Assembly (NCBI GenBank): GCA_964247055.1
Contig: OZ176051.1
Coordinates: forward strand, 12,090,001 to 12,154,000
Origin: Paragordius varius
Lineage: Eukaryota > Nematomorpha
Direction of reading: 5' to 3'
Length of the DNA stretch: 64,000 bases
A program made the translations under genes and the position numbers. Positions 13,701 to 26,779 of this stretch are shown here, in pieces. The notes under the pieces are model-generated. The model was given only the letters and a program-made list of their open reading frames with translations. It did not search any database and was not told the origin of the DNA. Every line of letters starts with the position of its first letter. Position 1 is the stretch's first letter.

Positions 13701-16700
13701 GTAAAACTTAGATCTTCGAACCCGGTCGAAAAAAATGAAAGGAAAACCGAGCTGATTACCAAGAATTTAAAAATAGAACCCAAAGTGGTTCTTGAGACTT
13801 GAAACCGAATCCGGTATCAATTCACAAAGCCCTAGAGAAAATTATCAAAAAATTTTACTTTTCTCAATTAAACTAATCTATATTCTACCTTTAAAAACGG
13901 TAATAGAGCAGGGATCCCAAGCGCCGAAGCGACAACAGCAAAAGCACGAGCCGTCGTATTCCTAACATATTCATCCACGTTATCAATGTCCGGTCTCATA
14001 ACGCTAATCATGGTGGCTAAGCCAGCGGCCTTGGCTAAATTCGAAATGATTTCACGGCCTTCAACGCGGGCATAATAATCTTCATCGATAAGCAGTGGTT
14101 CAATCACAACCAAAATCTAGATATAGAGTGTATGTAGTTGAAAAATTTAAAAAAAATTATTTTCATATAATTTTCACTCATTAATTTACAGTGTAATGTT
14201 CGTTTTATCTTTCAAAAATTCAACAATTGTTAATATATCAAACAATTATTTTTTAAATTTTCCATTTTTTTGATTGATATATTCTAATTTCTATCATAAA
14301 ATTATCAAGAAAATAACAATTTACATCATTTTTTAATAAGACTGCGCAAAAATTGGTTTACATAATTTAATTAAAAAAAGTTTGACACTGTAGCATACAA
14401 ATTTATAGATATAATCAACGCCAAATAAAAAGCCCTAATAATGTAAATTAATGTCAAAAAAAAACCCAGAAAATAATCATACTTAAATAAGTATTTTACC
14501 TTGTGTACAAATGGTCGAACCAAGTCATCCAGCTTGTACAGGATGCGATCAATAACTTTCACTAGTAAATGTCTTTCCTGGTCCTCCAACGTAGGTGACA
14601 TAAGTAAGGGAAGGATTTGATTAAACAGGGGGCCAGCTCCAAGTTCCCTTGCTTTATCTGTTATTTGACGTAGAGCGCTCTACGGCAAGAAATAATAGAA
14701 ATTTTAAATAAATATCATAATAAATTTTGTGCACATATATAATATGGTCTAAAAACTTTACCCAAAAATAATGATACATGCGACTTTATTGAATCAAAAT
14801 AGGATTAAAATTTTAATATACAGTTTAATGAAATATTAATTTATAGTTGTTTAATATACAGTTTAATGAGTATTAATTTATGGTTGTTTTGTTGTTTCCG
14901 AGCAAATAATACTAAATAGAAAGCAATTATAAAACGGTATTCATATATATGGAAGTATATTTGGTTACAGACTAATATTTAATTAATTGCAAAATAAACA
15001 TCCAATAAAATATATGTTATAATAAATTAACGCAATAACCATAAGAATTTTACATCTTTGATGGAAAAAAAGGAATCATATTGAAAACAAAATGCTAATT
15101 ATAACAAGTTTTAATGTGATAAAAACGATTTTGAGATTAAACAAAACAAAACTTTTCGCATAGGCGGTGTCCCATTCTTAATTTTTAGGAGGAATTTCAT
15201 AATTTTTCGTTCTTTGGCTTCTTCGGGGTTCAGGGCTTCCTCATCCACGTCTTGCAGCAGTTTATCAAAATATTGACTATCCTCCGGTTTTAATTGCGGT
15301 AAAGTATCATCTAAAACAGGTCAATACATAGATACTATTTACAGTTCAAAATCACTGTTGAACGATTCAAATTCACCCTCGAAAAATTCAACACCCTAAA
15401 ATTATATGTTTTTAAGATTAGAAACTACTTACATTTTTTTATATTTTTAAAAATGAAATTTTGCTAAAAATTAATGTTATACTGAAAAACTAATTAACTA
15501 TGCCATAAAGATATATTACATACATATAATAAGTTATATCAGCCTAAAAACCTATAAATTATTTTTGGGGTGAATTTAAATTCAAGGGTAAATTTGAATC
15601 GTTTAAGGGTGAACTTGAATTGTAAATGGTATATATATATATATATATAACTGAGTAATTGGCATCTATGCTAATGTTATAAAAACTAAGGTTTAAAGAG
15701 TATGATGTATAGCTGTTTTTTGTTAAAAATATTTGTCTTTTAGTTCATACGTTTTTTGACGTCTTTATAATTTCAATTTTAACTACTCGTAAAGAGATAA
15801 TATAATTTTCAACTTGTAGAAATGAGTTGTTTATGGTAATAAAATATTTATAACGTACATACCTTTTGGTTGTAAGTCAGGTACGGCTCCACCTGATCCT
15901 GCCATACTTTTCCGATCAGGAGTAGCCTATAAAACATATAAAAGAATTTTTGTATTGTATTAATTGTGAAAAAGTGTAAAACCACTATATAAGGAGAAAA
16001 AATTACACAAAACAAAAACTTAAATTTTACAAAGTACACATATAAAGTATGGGGGCGAGCTTAATACGTATTTTGTAATTAGGATGATGTAATTTATTTT
16101 TAGAATAAATTGGACTGCACTGTCCCAATTATTATAAATTCCAACCTTTATTAGTCAACATCATAACATAAAAAGTAAAACTAATCGAAAAAAATGATAT
16201 TCTCAAGTTAGTTAATCTATTTCAACCATAAAAAAATTTACAAAATTAAACCATATTATGAGTAACAGACAAACCTGCACTACTACTCAAATATTTCCAA
16301 TTTTAACCGTATATCCTAAAAATTAACCATATTATTAATTTCAACAATAATTTTGCCAGAAAATTTTTTATCGTTAGTTAAGATAAACCTGCATGAAAAA
16401 AGTGTTGGCTCCCCCAGGCGCTCCAAGGCCACCCATAGGCGTAGGAGTTCCCATAAGTTTTCGCACAGGCGTCCTAAGAGGGACATAACCTTGAGGGGGT
16501 GGTAGCACTCTATAACCTGGAGGCAGTAAGGCATCCAACTCTTCATCGGTCACGGGGCGATTGCGTTCATCCATTTCTTTTTCCCAGCGATACGCTTGAA
16601 CTTGCTCGGGCGTCATGGACATTAAATGACCTAAGCACATATATTGGACTACTGTATGGAGAGAACACAATAATTAAACCGTATAGGGGATAGACGACAT

Positions 16701-19700
16701 ATAAATTTATAAATATGCAAGATGTGATGGTAAAAAATTAAGATTGGAACCAATCTACTTTAATATTTCATCTATTTTCCCTTTTGCATGTCTAGTTAAA
16801 ATAAAATAAATTAATCTATTTTCCAACAAAAGACTATGAACTACAATATCAAAAACCTGGGGTAGGAGTGGCTAAACCCATAGCCTTGGCGCCTATTGGA
16901 GTGATTCCCGAGGGCGTGATTCCCCCCATCATGCCTTGTGGCGTGGCCCCCATGATGCCTGTAGGTGTGCCGGGAACACCGCCAAGCATGGAGGGCGTTA
17001 CCATGCCAACCTGAGGCGTTGCCCCTAGCAACGGAGTAGCGACCGACGGTGTTTCATCCCAACGAGACCTACGTTTACTGCTAGCTTGAGTGGGCGTGGG
17101 AGCCGTTGCTCCAGGGGTCGTCGACCCGGCTGCTAAAGCTGTTGGAGTAGCCTGTCATTGAATATGAATATAGCAAAATGTATTGTAAATCTATGGTTTT
17201 ATACTAGCTCGGTGCTAATTATTTACCTTTAATTTTTCATCATAGATATCACTCTCCGTCATACGATCGGTTCTAGGGGTTTCGGCCCAACCTGCTCCAA
17301 TTTTGTGTCCTGGTGTCTCTACAAAAAAATAAATCGAATTCTAATCAGAAATTCAAATTTTAATCGACAAATTTAAAAAAGGCAATTTAAAATTATAAAT
17401 TATAATATTAATTAATTTAAATAATGACTGACCTCCACGTTCTGTTCTAGGCGTTTCGTCCCATCTGTTTCTTCGGACACTCGGGGTGCCAGCTGTTCTG
17501 CCTGGCGTGGCGCTTCCCAAATCAGCTGTTCCGCCTCCAGGAGTGTGGGAAGGCGTGATAGCACCCCCTGGTGTAACAGCCCCCATACCGACATGACCTA
17601 TTATAACATATTTATTCTCAATTAGGATCATAAAAGTATAAATATTTGCTCTGTAGCAATTTTGTTTTCCCATATAATAGGATTAGGGATACCTTATTTA
17701 AGTTATAATATATATATATATATTATTGCTAGTTTTCATTTATATTTCTAAATGGCATCTACACTCGAGTGCAATAATTTTTGCTAAAAAATAGTCATAT
17801 AGGTATTTCATAAATGCGCGGTTAACCAAATATCTATTCCAAAAATATTATCTTACCCAATAAGACTTCGCTTTTTTAAAATGCTATTTAGCAATATTTT
17901 CTGATATACTTCTATATATTTTACTATATACTTCAAAATTAGATAAAATATATGGATAAAAAGGGTTTTTGTAATCAATGCCAAATGTTAAACTTGGTGT
18001 TTCGGCCCATTCAAATTCCATCATTTGACGTGTCATTTCGCCCGAAGGCGTATCCAAAAGAGTGCGACCAGGTGTGGCTGCATTCAACATTTCACGTCCC
18101 GGGGTCGGGGCAACTGCCTTACTCCTCGGTGTCATTTTTATCAATTGGGCTTGCTGGGATTAAAAAATGTAGACAATTTTAAATTATTCTAAATATTTTT
18201 ATAACATCTTCTATTAATAAAATATTATTACAATAAAACACTAATTATAATATATATGAGGATAATCATAGTAAAAAGGAAAAAATATAGACTTATGCAA
18301 AAACTACATGATAATCATTTGTTTTAATCTATTTATCATCTTTAAACGTAACCATTTTTTATTACTACATAAGTCCATATTCATTCGACCAAGATAGTTC
18401 AAAACAAAAGCAAAAAAGGGTGTGTGGTGTGTCTTTAAAAATAATTGGAAACTAACAAACTAAATTAAATGTAAATTTTTACCAAAACACAGAGTTAAAA
18501 AAGTCTGGCATAATACAAAAAGATATTATAATCAAAAACCTTTTGTATGGTAACCGAGTCTGCAGTGAGTGATTTAGGCGTTTCAACTGAGGTATTGTCA
18601 TTGCCTGTAATTTGGTCCCAACGTTGTTTTCGTTTTTGAACATTGAGAAGCGCTTTAGTTGGATCGAGTTCACCACTCTTAACTTTTTCATTGATTTGTT
18701 GGGCGTATGCGGCCTATTTATTCAGACATACATAAAAAAGGGGGTGCATAAATAAAAGGGAAGGTAAAATAATTGATGTAGTTTTCTTTAGCTGCGATAG
18801 AAATTATTTTAAAAAAAAATGTAAATTAAAAAGAAGGATTATCAATTATTTAATTGGTTTATAAAAAATTCAAAGCATAAAATTAATTGGTATAATGGTG
18901 TGTGTTTTAAATAAATAGTTTGTTTATCGTTTTTTAAAATACTGTAAAATTTTCTATTTAAAAAAACATAAAAATTATTAAAAACCCAAATTTTATACTA
19001 TTTAAATTTCATTTTTTCCATATAATTCAAGATTGGTTAGCTTGTATAAAATTGGCCTTTAAAAAATTGGCTTTTGTCCAAAAATAAAAACTAATAATCA
19101 AATTATTAATACTTATGCTATAAGAAAAATAATATATTTTCAAGTTAATTACTTCGGTTTTATCCATTTTTTGTTGTTTCATAACTTCAACAAAAGTTCG
19201 AGCATCAACATCGGGTGTTTTCCCTCCTATAAAAACAACAAAAACTTTAAATTATAAAAAATCATAAATCAGATCAAAAAAATTTAATCGTATTTATATT
19301 TACAAAAATAAATTTAAAATTTTGATAACTAGGTTAATTAAAGTGTAACCTTAATGTTTTCATATATATACACAAGCATTATTTATATAATAGCTATATT
19401 TAGGAAATGTATATCTTAAACTAAAATAAACATAAATTAAATTTTTGAAATGAAAAATTATTGAAATAATTAAACCGTATACCATCAGCAAAAGGATCAA
19501 ACCGAGACGGACTTAGTACTAATTTGCGCCTCCTTTGCTTATATTCGTCTTCTCTATCGATAATTTTAGCTGTGCGGTGCTCGGCAAACGGATCAAAATC
19601 CTAAATTTATCAAAAAAAAGAATATAAGTAAAATAAATGCCAAAAAAATATGGAAAATCGACAGTGTATATAAGCTTATTTTATTTATGATAATCAAGGT

Positions 19701-20666
19701 CTGTTATAATAATGATATTTAAAATAATTAACTAGCCCATATATTTTTGTTAAATTGAACTAAGTAATATTTATTCAATTTTTACATTTGATTTAAAAAA
19801 ATTAAAAAATTTTTTATTAAATATTGGTTTGTTTTTTCAATCCTTTTAATTATATATATTTAACCTTCTCTGGGCCAAGCGTATTATGGAACATGGTAGT
19901 GCTTGAACCATTCATATTGCCTGGATAATCATCGTCCTAAACAGAATGCAAAATAAATAAAAATAGTAACGATAAATCTAATCCCAAAAATAGGTTTTAA
20001 GATTTTCGATTGATTTTTATATCAATAATTAAAAAGTATATTATATATAGGTAAGTAGTGTCTTTGTGAAGGATGATCATTTTACTTTTCCCATGGTATT
20101 GTAATTTTTTCAGCAGAAGATAGGATTATAGATAGATGTAACACTTTCAAATCATACATAACATAACAATCTATAGTATAGGTGTAAAAAACTATTAAAC
20201 TATTTTATTTATACACACACAAGTTAACATTCCCCTTTAAAGGGAAACAAACTCGGCACTCATGATTAGGATATGCGTGTGTTGTGTGATAAGATGAAAA
20301 GCTAAATTTAAAAAAATGGCATAAGAAAGGGAAATATATTATGACAAAATAAGTTTATAAAACATGATCGGTTTGCAATGAAAACAAAATTTGTACCTCT
20401 ACATCATCCTCAGGAGCTGCAGGTATAGAAGTAACATATCCTTCATATTTTCCTTTCGAACTTTGTTCATAAATATCTTGATCAAAATAAGCTTGATCCG
20501 TGCTCAAAGCTACTCTTTCTTCCTCAACATAGGTTTGAATACCGGCCTTTTTGGCTTGTATTTTGCGTATTTGTTCTTCAATTTCTATGAATAATATTAT
20601 AAATATAATTATAAATTAAAAAATTATAATAAAAAAATTAAAACCTTCATGCGATGATGCGGCCAT
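6985..20666 (-). CDS. SF3B1: Splicing factor 3B subunit 1 (SF3b155), complete
   Basis: SF3B1 is the HEAT-repeat scaffold of the U2 snRNP SF3b complex, which clamps the branch-site helix in the nucleus. Exons, 5' to 3': 20645-20666, 20397-20584, 19865-19936, 19483-19600, 19153-19226, 18540-18713, 17994-18153, 17433-17597, 17227-17318, 16857-17151, 16389-16630, 15863-15926, 15153-15310, 14500-14679, 13889-14116, 13041-13170, 12632-12777, 11849-11995, 11454-11634, 10779-10945, 10156-10338, 9663-9841, 9162-9347, 8779-8903, 8355-8502, 7572-7788, 6985-7143. They sum to 4200 nt, 1399 residues, against 1304 in human. The start reads [17 protein letters not shown]; the family N-terminus has THEDIEAQIREIQ. 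Residues ~160-455 hold RWDQ/RWDE motifs (U2AF-type ligand motifs) and many TP sites. Residues ~455-535 match the p14-binding segment ([20 protein letters not shown]). The rest is the near-invariant HEAT solenoid, including [10 protein letters not shown], which contains the residue equivalent to human K700. The stop follows ELECMI. All splice phases agree. Confidence 0.98.
7959..8174. mobile_element. hAT-like MITE with GCGGCCCGC motif, copy in SF3B1 intron
   Basis: The left end CAAGGATGTCC and right end GGACATCCCTG form short inverted repeats. The body carries gcggcccgc next to each end (agcggcccgctaaa and atgcggcccgcgaaacc). The flanking 8-mers ccttacta and ctttagta match at 6 of 8 positions, consistent with a worn 8-bp target duplication. 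Related copies are at 30059, 50611 and 61417, with fragments at 23540 and 41490. Confidence 0.7.
10677..10729. repeat. (TA)n microsatellite in SF3B1 intron
   Basis: About 25 uninterrupted TA units in the intron between the exons at 10779-10945 and 10156-10338. Confidence 0.9.
13193..13392. mobile_element. Palindromic MITE, family P2, copy 1
   Basis: Flanked by TA, the copy begins CAGTCATGTATC and ends GATACATGACTG. The arms (ttttaatttatcaaaaattt, ggtaaagaataaaac and their complements) pair over most of its 200 bp. It lies in the SF3B1 intron between exons 13889-14116 and 13041-13170. A second copy is at about 31621-31820. Confidence 0.8.
15333..15632. mobile_element. Foldback-like element F1 (variant A, 21-bp units)
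   Basis: The left arm contains gattcaaattcaccctcg-type units and the right arm gtttaagggtgaacttgaa-type units, ending gaattgtaaatggtata. The ~170-bp core matches, in reverse, the cores at 40300-40440 and 42066-42225. It lies in the SF3B1 intron before exon 15153-15310. This is the most worn of the full copies. Confidence 0.65.
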
Positions 20667-20717
20667 TGATAGACAAACCAACAAAAGTTAAAATAAAATG
20701 TAAAATACTTTTTCCAT

Positions 20718-21043
20718 TTGACACTTGGATACAACACATTAATTTTAGTCCTTCAAATCAAATTGGGGGAGTAAATACCCCTGGCCTGTTTTAATTTTTT
20801 AAAAAAAATAGAAGGAATCGAGACCATGACAAAATTTTGCATTTATAATACATTAATAAACCAAAATATATAAAAAATTATCCAAAAATACTTGATAGTA
20901 CTTATCTAAAACTGAAAGGTAAAAATTAGTCAACGTGGCATGTGTGGAATGATAAAATTGAAAAATAATACATAATAAACGGCTTTTTTATTTCTATAGA
21001 TGTTTGATGTAATTTAAATTAAAAATCTGCTTTAATTTTCCCC
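20718..21043. mobile_element. TTAA-type MITE, family T1, truncated copy a
   Basis: It starts CACTTGGATACAACACATT after a decayed TTGA, as other T1 copies do, and runs about 325 bp before family T1 copy b begins at a TTAA. The missing half is not seen beyond copy b. It begins about 50 bp upstream of the SF3B1 start codon, so it lies in or next to the SF3B1 promoter or 5' UTR. Confidence 0.6.
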
Positions 21044-21047
21044 TTAA

Positions 21048-21571
21048 CACTTGCAACACATTCATTTAAGTATTTCGATTGAAATTGGGTTAGGATAGCC
21101 CAGGCCTGTTTAAAATCAAATATTGAATGAAAAGCCATAGCAAAAATTTGCACATTTATATTATTAAGAAACTGAAATATATAATAAAGTTAATTCAAAA
21201 AACTTGATATTACCTATATAAAAGAAACCTCAAGGTAAAAATGTCAACGTGACATGAGTGCCTTAGCTAAATTAAAAAATAATAAAAAATAAACCACTTT
21301 TTCTGTTTATAATAGATGTGATTTAAATAAAAATAGCTTTAATTTTAGCTATAAAATTAAATAAACACAAAATTTACAAAAATGTTGCAAAATAAAAATG
21401 CGAAGGAACTATTTTTTCAAAATTAATTTTTGTTTAAATATTTCGGCTTATTTATATTATTTTCAGCGGAATAGAAGCATAAATTTAAATAGGGTTTGTT
21501 TCTTAGTAGTTATTTTATTCAAACTTAAATATAGTCTGGGGTGTTTGAATACCCCAATTTAAATCGCAGTG
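21048..21571. mobile_element. TTAA-flanked MITE, family T1, copy b
   Basis: It is bounded by TTAA at 21044-21047 and 21572-21575, beginning CACTTGCAACACATTC and ending AAATCGCAGTG. The subterminal blocks 'attgggttaggatagcccagg' on the left and 'ggggtgtttgaatacccca' on the right are the family's signature. No coding sequence is present. TTAA duplication suggests mobilisation by a piggyBac-like transposase. Confidence 0.75.
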
Positions 21572-21584
21572 TTAAAGTCGTTAA

Positions 21585-22050
21585 AACTTTACTTTTTTAC
21601 TTTGGTGTCATAGTTTGCACTTTGAGTAGTTTTGTAAGCTAACTACAGTTTCAAAAAAAAATTAAATATTATTATCACATTCGTTTATTTGTTAAAAATA
21701 GCTTGTATTTTTAGTTTTGTGACTTCTAAAATCTAAAATTGGGACACTTCCAAAACACGATTAAAACAAACAGGTGATATCAATGATCAAAATTTCAATT
21801 TTTACTGGTAAAATGTTGTCTGATAAGTTAATTATTTTCATTTTTAACAATAATATACATACATTTGCCTTTTGCATTAGTCACTAAAAATTATAGAAAA
21901 AAATTCATAAAAAAGCTGACCATTTAATCGATTTTACATCCAATAAATAAATTTTTTTCGCGTTATGCTTCTAGGCTATAGAATGCATATTTATTTATTG
22001 AAATTTCAAATCGCTCTGTCCTCTAAAACTACCCTAACGGTAATGAAGTG
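21585..22050. mobile_element. TTAA-type MITE, family T2, copy b (left end uncertain)
   Basis: The right end reads ACGGTAATGAAGTG followed by TTAA (22051-22054), matching the ends of the copies at 3387 and 22468. The interior shares 'aatatacatacattt' and 'gacttctaaaatc' blocks with copy a, in reverse. The left end merges with the T1 copy next to it. Confidence 0.5.
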
Positions 22051-22467
22051 TTAAACCTTTGTAACTTATGGCTAAAATTAATAATTATTTATATATTCAC
22101 TACAACCCTAAATTTCAGGATATTTTACGTGTTATTTACTTTAGTTATATACAAAAATTATTGTACATATTCCGTACACAAAATCCGGTGCATAATAGTA
22201 TAATGATATGTACATTCTTATAAAATAAAAGTATTAAAATTCGGTGCTTGCTCCTACGTGTATTATAAGAATAAAATTTACACTTTGTGTCATTGCATAT
22301 CAAAAAAATCCCAAAATTTTCGCTTTTGAAAATCATGTTAAAATAAATTATTAATAATCATATCTATATTCAAAACTTTCTGGCCTTATACTATTTTGTC
22401 GGAGTTGCTTAATTATATTTATATCCTAGAGCTCAATCTTGTTATTTTAGTTAAAAATTGATATTAA

Positions 22468-22847
22468 CACTTCATGACCGTTTGGGAAGTTTATAAGATT
22501 TATTATTATTTTAAAGATATTTAAGGTATTAAGCTGTATTTAAAAATATTCTTTCTTTAGCCTTTAATGCGCACTATTAAAACAATTTTTTAATAATTTT
22601 TAAAAACTCTTTATCTCAAACTTTTCCACCGTCAATTTTTTCTTAATTTTTAAATCGTTAATGCTACAGGTAAATAAATGTATATTGTTACAAAACTTTA
22701 AAAAGTTTTCAGGCTATTATTGAACAGCAAAAACTTGATTAATTTGGTTTTTAATATAAGTTGTTCGTTTCATTACAAATTTGAGGTCTGTAATATAAAA
22801 CCTCCAAATATGTCAACGAGGCAAAAAGGTGAAAAGGCCATGAAGTG
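22468..22847. mobile_element. TTAA-flanked MITE, family T2, copy c
   Basis: TTAA at 22464-22467 and 22848-22851 flank a 380-bp element that begins CACTTCATGACC and ends GGCCATGAAGTG. The 12-bp terminal inverted repeat is nearly perfect. It is the cleanest copy of the family. Confidence 0.8.
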
Positions 22848-22922
22848 TTAAATCGTTTTGATTAAGGCCTTATATACTTTTTAAAATACATTTTACGAGA
22901 TCTAAGTTCATTGATGTCTTAA

Positions 22923-23422
22923 CAATTCGAATTGAGGAATCTAAATACCCTTGACTATATCTAATTTTATGTTTTCAAAAACTACATAAAGAAACCCAAT
23001 TAAATTTATGATTCTTTCCCAAAAAAAGTCCATATCAAATTACATCGACGCCATTTTTATTTTACAACATTTTTGTAAAATATCGTGTTTATTTAATTTT
23101 ATAGCTAAAATCAAAGCTAATTTTTAATTTAAATCACATCTAATTTTTTAAACAGAAAAAGTGGTTTATTTATTATTATTTTTTTAATTTAGCTAAGGCA
23201 TATATGTATGTTGACTAATTTTTTACCTAAGGTTTCCTTAAAATAGGTATTATCAAGTTTTTTGAATAAACTATTTTATATATTTCGGTTTATCAATGGT
23301 ATATGAGTGCAAATTTGGTTTCAATTCATTCCATATTTTTTGAATTATTTAATTTTAAACAGGTCTGGGGTATCCAACTACCCCAATTTGAATTGAAGGA
23401 CTGAAGGTGTTGTATCCAAGTG
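22923..23422. mobile_element. TTAA-flanked MITE, family T1, copy c (inverted)
   Basis: It is bounded by TTAA at 22919-22922 and 23423-23426, and the right end ATCCAAGTG is the reverse complement of the family's left end. It shares over 300 bp of interior with the copies at 21048 and 37364 (e.g. gccatttttattttacaa, ttgactaattttttaccta). Confidence 0.75.
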
Positions 23423-23426
23423 TTAA

Positions 23427-26400
23427 ACAAATTTTCAGAATAATTCTATCTCAATTTTGGCAATAAACTAGCAAAAATTAGTATAATAAATTGTTGTTTT
23501 TATACTCTCATCTTATGTTTACAATATAATAAATTGTTAATGCCCATATATATTACGAATGCGGCCCGCGAAATCATTTGTGTTTCTATTCATATAGCCT
23601 CATACGTCTGAAAAAATGCTAAATATATTTTTTGCACTTAATTTGCGTTAATTTTGCAGAATGGACTTAAGCTTAGAGGCTAATCAAAAAACCGGGTCAA
23701 GTTATAAACTACGCATAAGGGAAATATATTCAGGATTATTTCATATATATGTGTTATTCAATTATCGCTTTATAAAATAGTGTGACTTTCTTTTACATGG
23801 GGTGGTAACATAGGATTTCAATTAAAAATATCCGCTTATCACAGCATTCATATATGAATCATTTTAGCTGTTCATGTTTTTCTTGTATATTTTTGAAAAA
23901 ATCTCTGGGGGAACCCTTTAATTATCATAATAAAAAATATATAAAACTATCAACATTGTAATATTCCAGACCAAATTAATTGTTATTCATATGAAATATT
24001 TATTAAACTATCAACTGTTTTAATATTCTACGTTGGTAATGTTGATAAAAGTTATTTATAATTATCACAAACTTTAAGGCTGGAAACATTGCTACTAAAT
24101 TATAATTAGTAAAGAATATTTAAATATTTTATATTTTCTAGCAGCTTGTTAGTGTTAATAATTAATCAAGAAACTATATAATAACTAGTGGTGGCCAACA
24201 CATATTACTTGCCGGGCCAGCTTTCCAACACAAAACATCGGCTGTTAAAAAAAAACTCAATAAACAATAGTGTTTAAAAAAATCAATTTAATAAATCATA
24301 CATGCCCTAAAACATTTATTTGACCCCTTATAGTAGAATTAATGGTATTTTTAAAACTAAACACGCAAAAAATATAGTTTAAAGTAAATTACCAAGATAA
24401 AATAAAATAGATTTGTGCTAATTATAAAAATTTTAATTTATTCGGTTGTTTCCGCATGTTAAAAAACCCTGATCTAAGCATATTTGAAAAATATATTTTA
24501 AATTTTTGCATTTTTGTGGTCTTATGTTATCATACAAACTAGCTTTGATATTTGGGTAAGCTTGTGACCATTGCAAATGTATGGGTGAAAATAACATTTA
24601 CATGAAAAAACTTAAATTTTTACTACAACAATAATTGTTTGTGAAATCCAATCTAGATCCTATTTTGAGAATAAATCATAGATATTTTAAGAGAGATTAT
24701 TAAAAATTTTGATTTTTGAGTAGGAAGTATAATATCAACTTGAGACACTTTCAACCGTATTCAAGGATAGTAGGCTTTCCATATTTGGCAAAAAATTTAT
24801 TGTACATTTTCTGAATGTTTCACAAATAATATTCCGTTTATTAAGCGGTTGTTTAAAAAGTTTACTTAACTTACCTCAAAAATGGCCACTAAGAAATAAT
24901 ATTTGATGAGACAGGATGATATGAATAAGTAGGGCGTCAGACTCATTCAATCTGCATGTGAATTTATAAGAATACTAACCCATGGTACTCACTATCAGCC
25001 CTAGGCAGTCTAGGATTAGACTTTCATAAATTCTTCCTTAAAATATCTAAATTAGGGGTCCATCAATAAATAGGAAATAGATAGATATTAATGAAAGTTT
25101 TATTATTTTTAAAAAAACTGTGAGTGAGAAAATTTTACAACTAATAATTTTACCAATTTTTTTTGTTTGTTAAAGTCTTATACAGATAATTTGTTTTAAG
25201 AATAACAATTTTATTGAGAATTTGACAAAATTTTGCAAATTATGGAATTTCATTTTATTTAGTTTTCAAAAATTTTCCGCTCATCTCATGTAAGGCACCC
25301 CTAAAGTAGTAATTACTCTAGAAATAGCCAAAAAATAAGCTAAATAAATATTCTTTAAAATTTTTATATAGGTATCATTTGTCTGAATTTTACTCATTTT
25401 CTTCATTCCTATTTCACTGTATCTATCCTATTTGTGTAGAAAATATAGTAAAAATATAACCAATAATTTAATACATTTTAAATATTCAATTTTATCCATG
25501 TATTATAGATGGAAATTTTAATCCAAAAACGATGCGCTTAAAATTTTTATAAAAAAAGAAGCCTTAAAAGTATGTTTCAAAGACACGATCGCGACATTTG
25601 TTGCACATAAGTACACACATGGCCAAGTAAGCATGAATGAAAAATTGTTATTAAACATAAAAAAACTTAAAAAAATGGGACGCTAAAAATCGATTGTTAG
25701 TCAGAGAACACACTTTAGCTTGGCTTCCCGAAACTATTATATTTTTTAGTGTGTCGAAATAAAACATAATATTTTATACCATCATCCAAAAACAACTGTC
25801 TCCGCGTGCTAATATTTTTAGATAATTTTATTCACACTTTAAATATTTGTAGATATATCTTTTAATATAGCATTAAGTTGGGCACGTGTCTAAACTAATA
25901 ACATATAGTTCAGAGGTACAGTAATAGTATTAATATATCGACTAAATCAACCAGGTTTTGAATTGTAGTATATAAAAAGAAACATTGTTTATTAATAATA
26001 TAACGCATTGAATAATAATTATATTCTACAATTATTTTATAATAATGAAAATATTAATGGAAAATAATTTGTAATATAACTAACTAACTTACTTAATAGG
26101 ACGTTGAACGCTATTATTATATAAAAATTTTATATAGTACATTTTTATGTGACACATGTCCCCTTTTTCAACAACAATATAATAAATATACATTATATAA
26201 GGCAAAGTGTTGTAATAAAATGAAATTATATAGAGATATATACATAGGCACATATGTTAGGATTAATGATAAAAAAATTTCAAATCTACTAAAAACAATA
26301 CTTAATTCAAAAAAATTGGTCATTTTTTGATTGTGTCCATATTATCTCCAATTCATATTTGTCTTCTTTCTCAGTATATATACATATATGGAAAAAAAGT

Positions 26401-26779
26401 AAAAATCGATTTTGCAAACGTCCCAAATATATAAGAAGACCAAACTTACCCATTGTTTTTTATGTTTTATAACCATAAAATACCCTAGAATTTAGATCAG
26501 ATTGCAACGTCTCCCTGACATACCAAGTCACATATAATATCTTTCCTCTTACTATTATGTTGGACATGTATATCTCTATAAATTATTTCATTTGATAACA
26601 CTTCGCATCATCATACTATTAAAATCTATGTTGTTGTTCATTTCCCAATGATTTAATTCAATTTAGGGGAATTTATTAAAAAAAGGAGGAATCAACAAAT
26701 TTATTATACCGTTTCATTAATAATATAATGTTAACGAATTGATATTCAATTATACTATTCTTACTACTATTGCTTTCAA
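23427..26779. other. AT-rich intergenic spacer upstream of CELF
   Basis: I see no coding sequence. The region holds a fragment of the GCGGCCCGC MITE at about 23540-23590 and a possible worn hAT-type MITE at about 24187-24476 (gtggccaacac ... ttaacatgcgg). The rest is low-complexity AT-rich DNA. The CELF promoter and 5' UTR should lie at its right end; a short upstream frame (ATG at 26728, TGA four codons later) precedes the CELF start. Confidence 0.5.
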
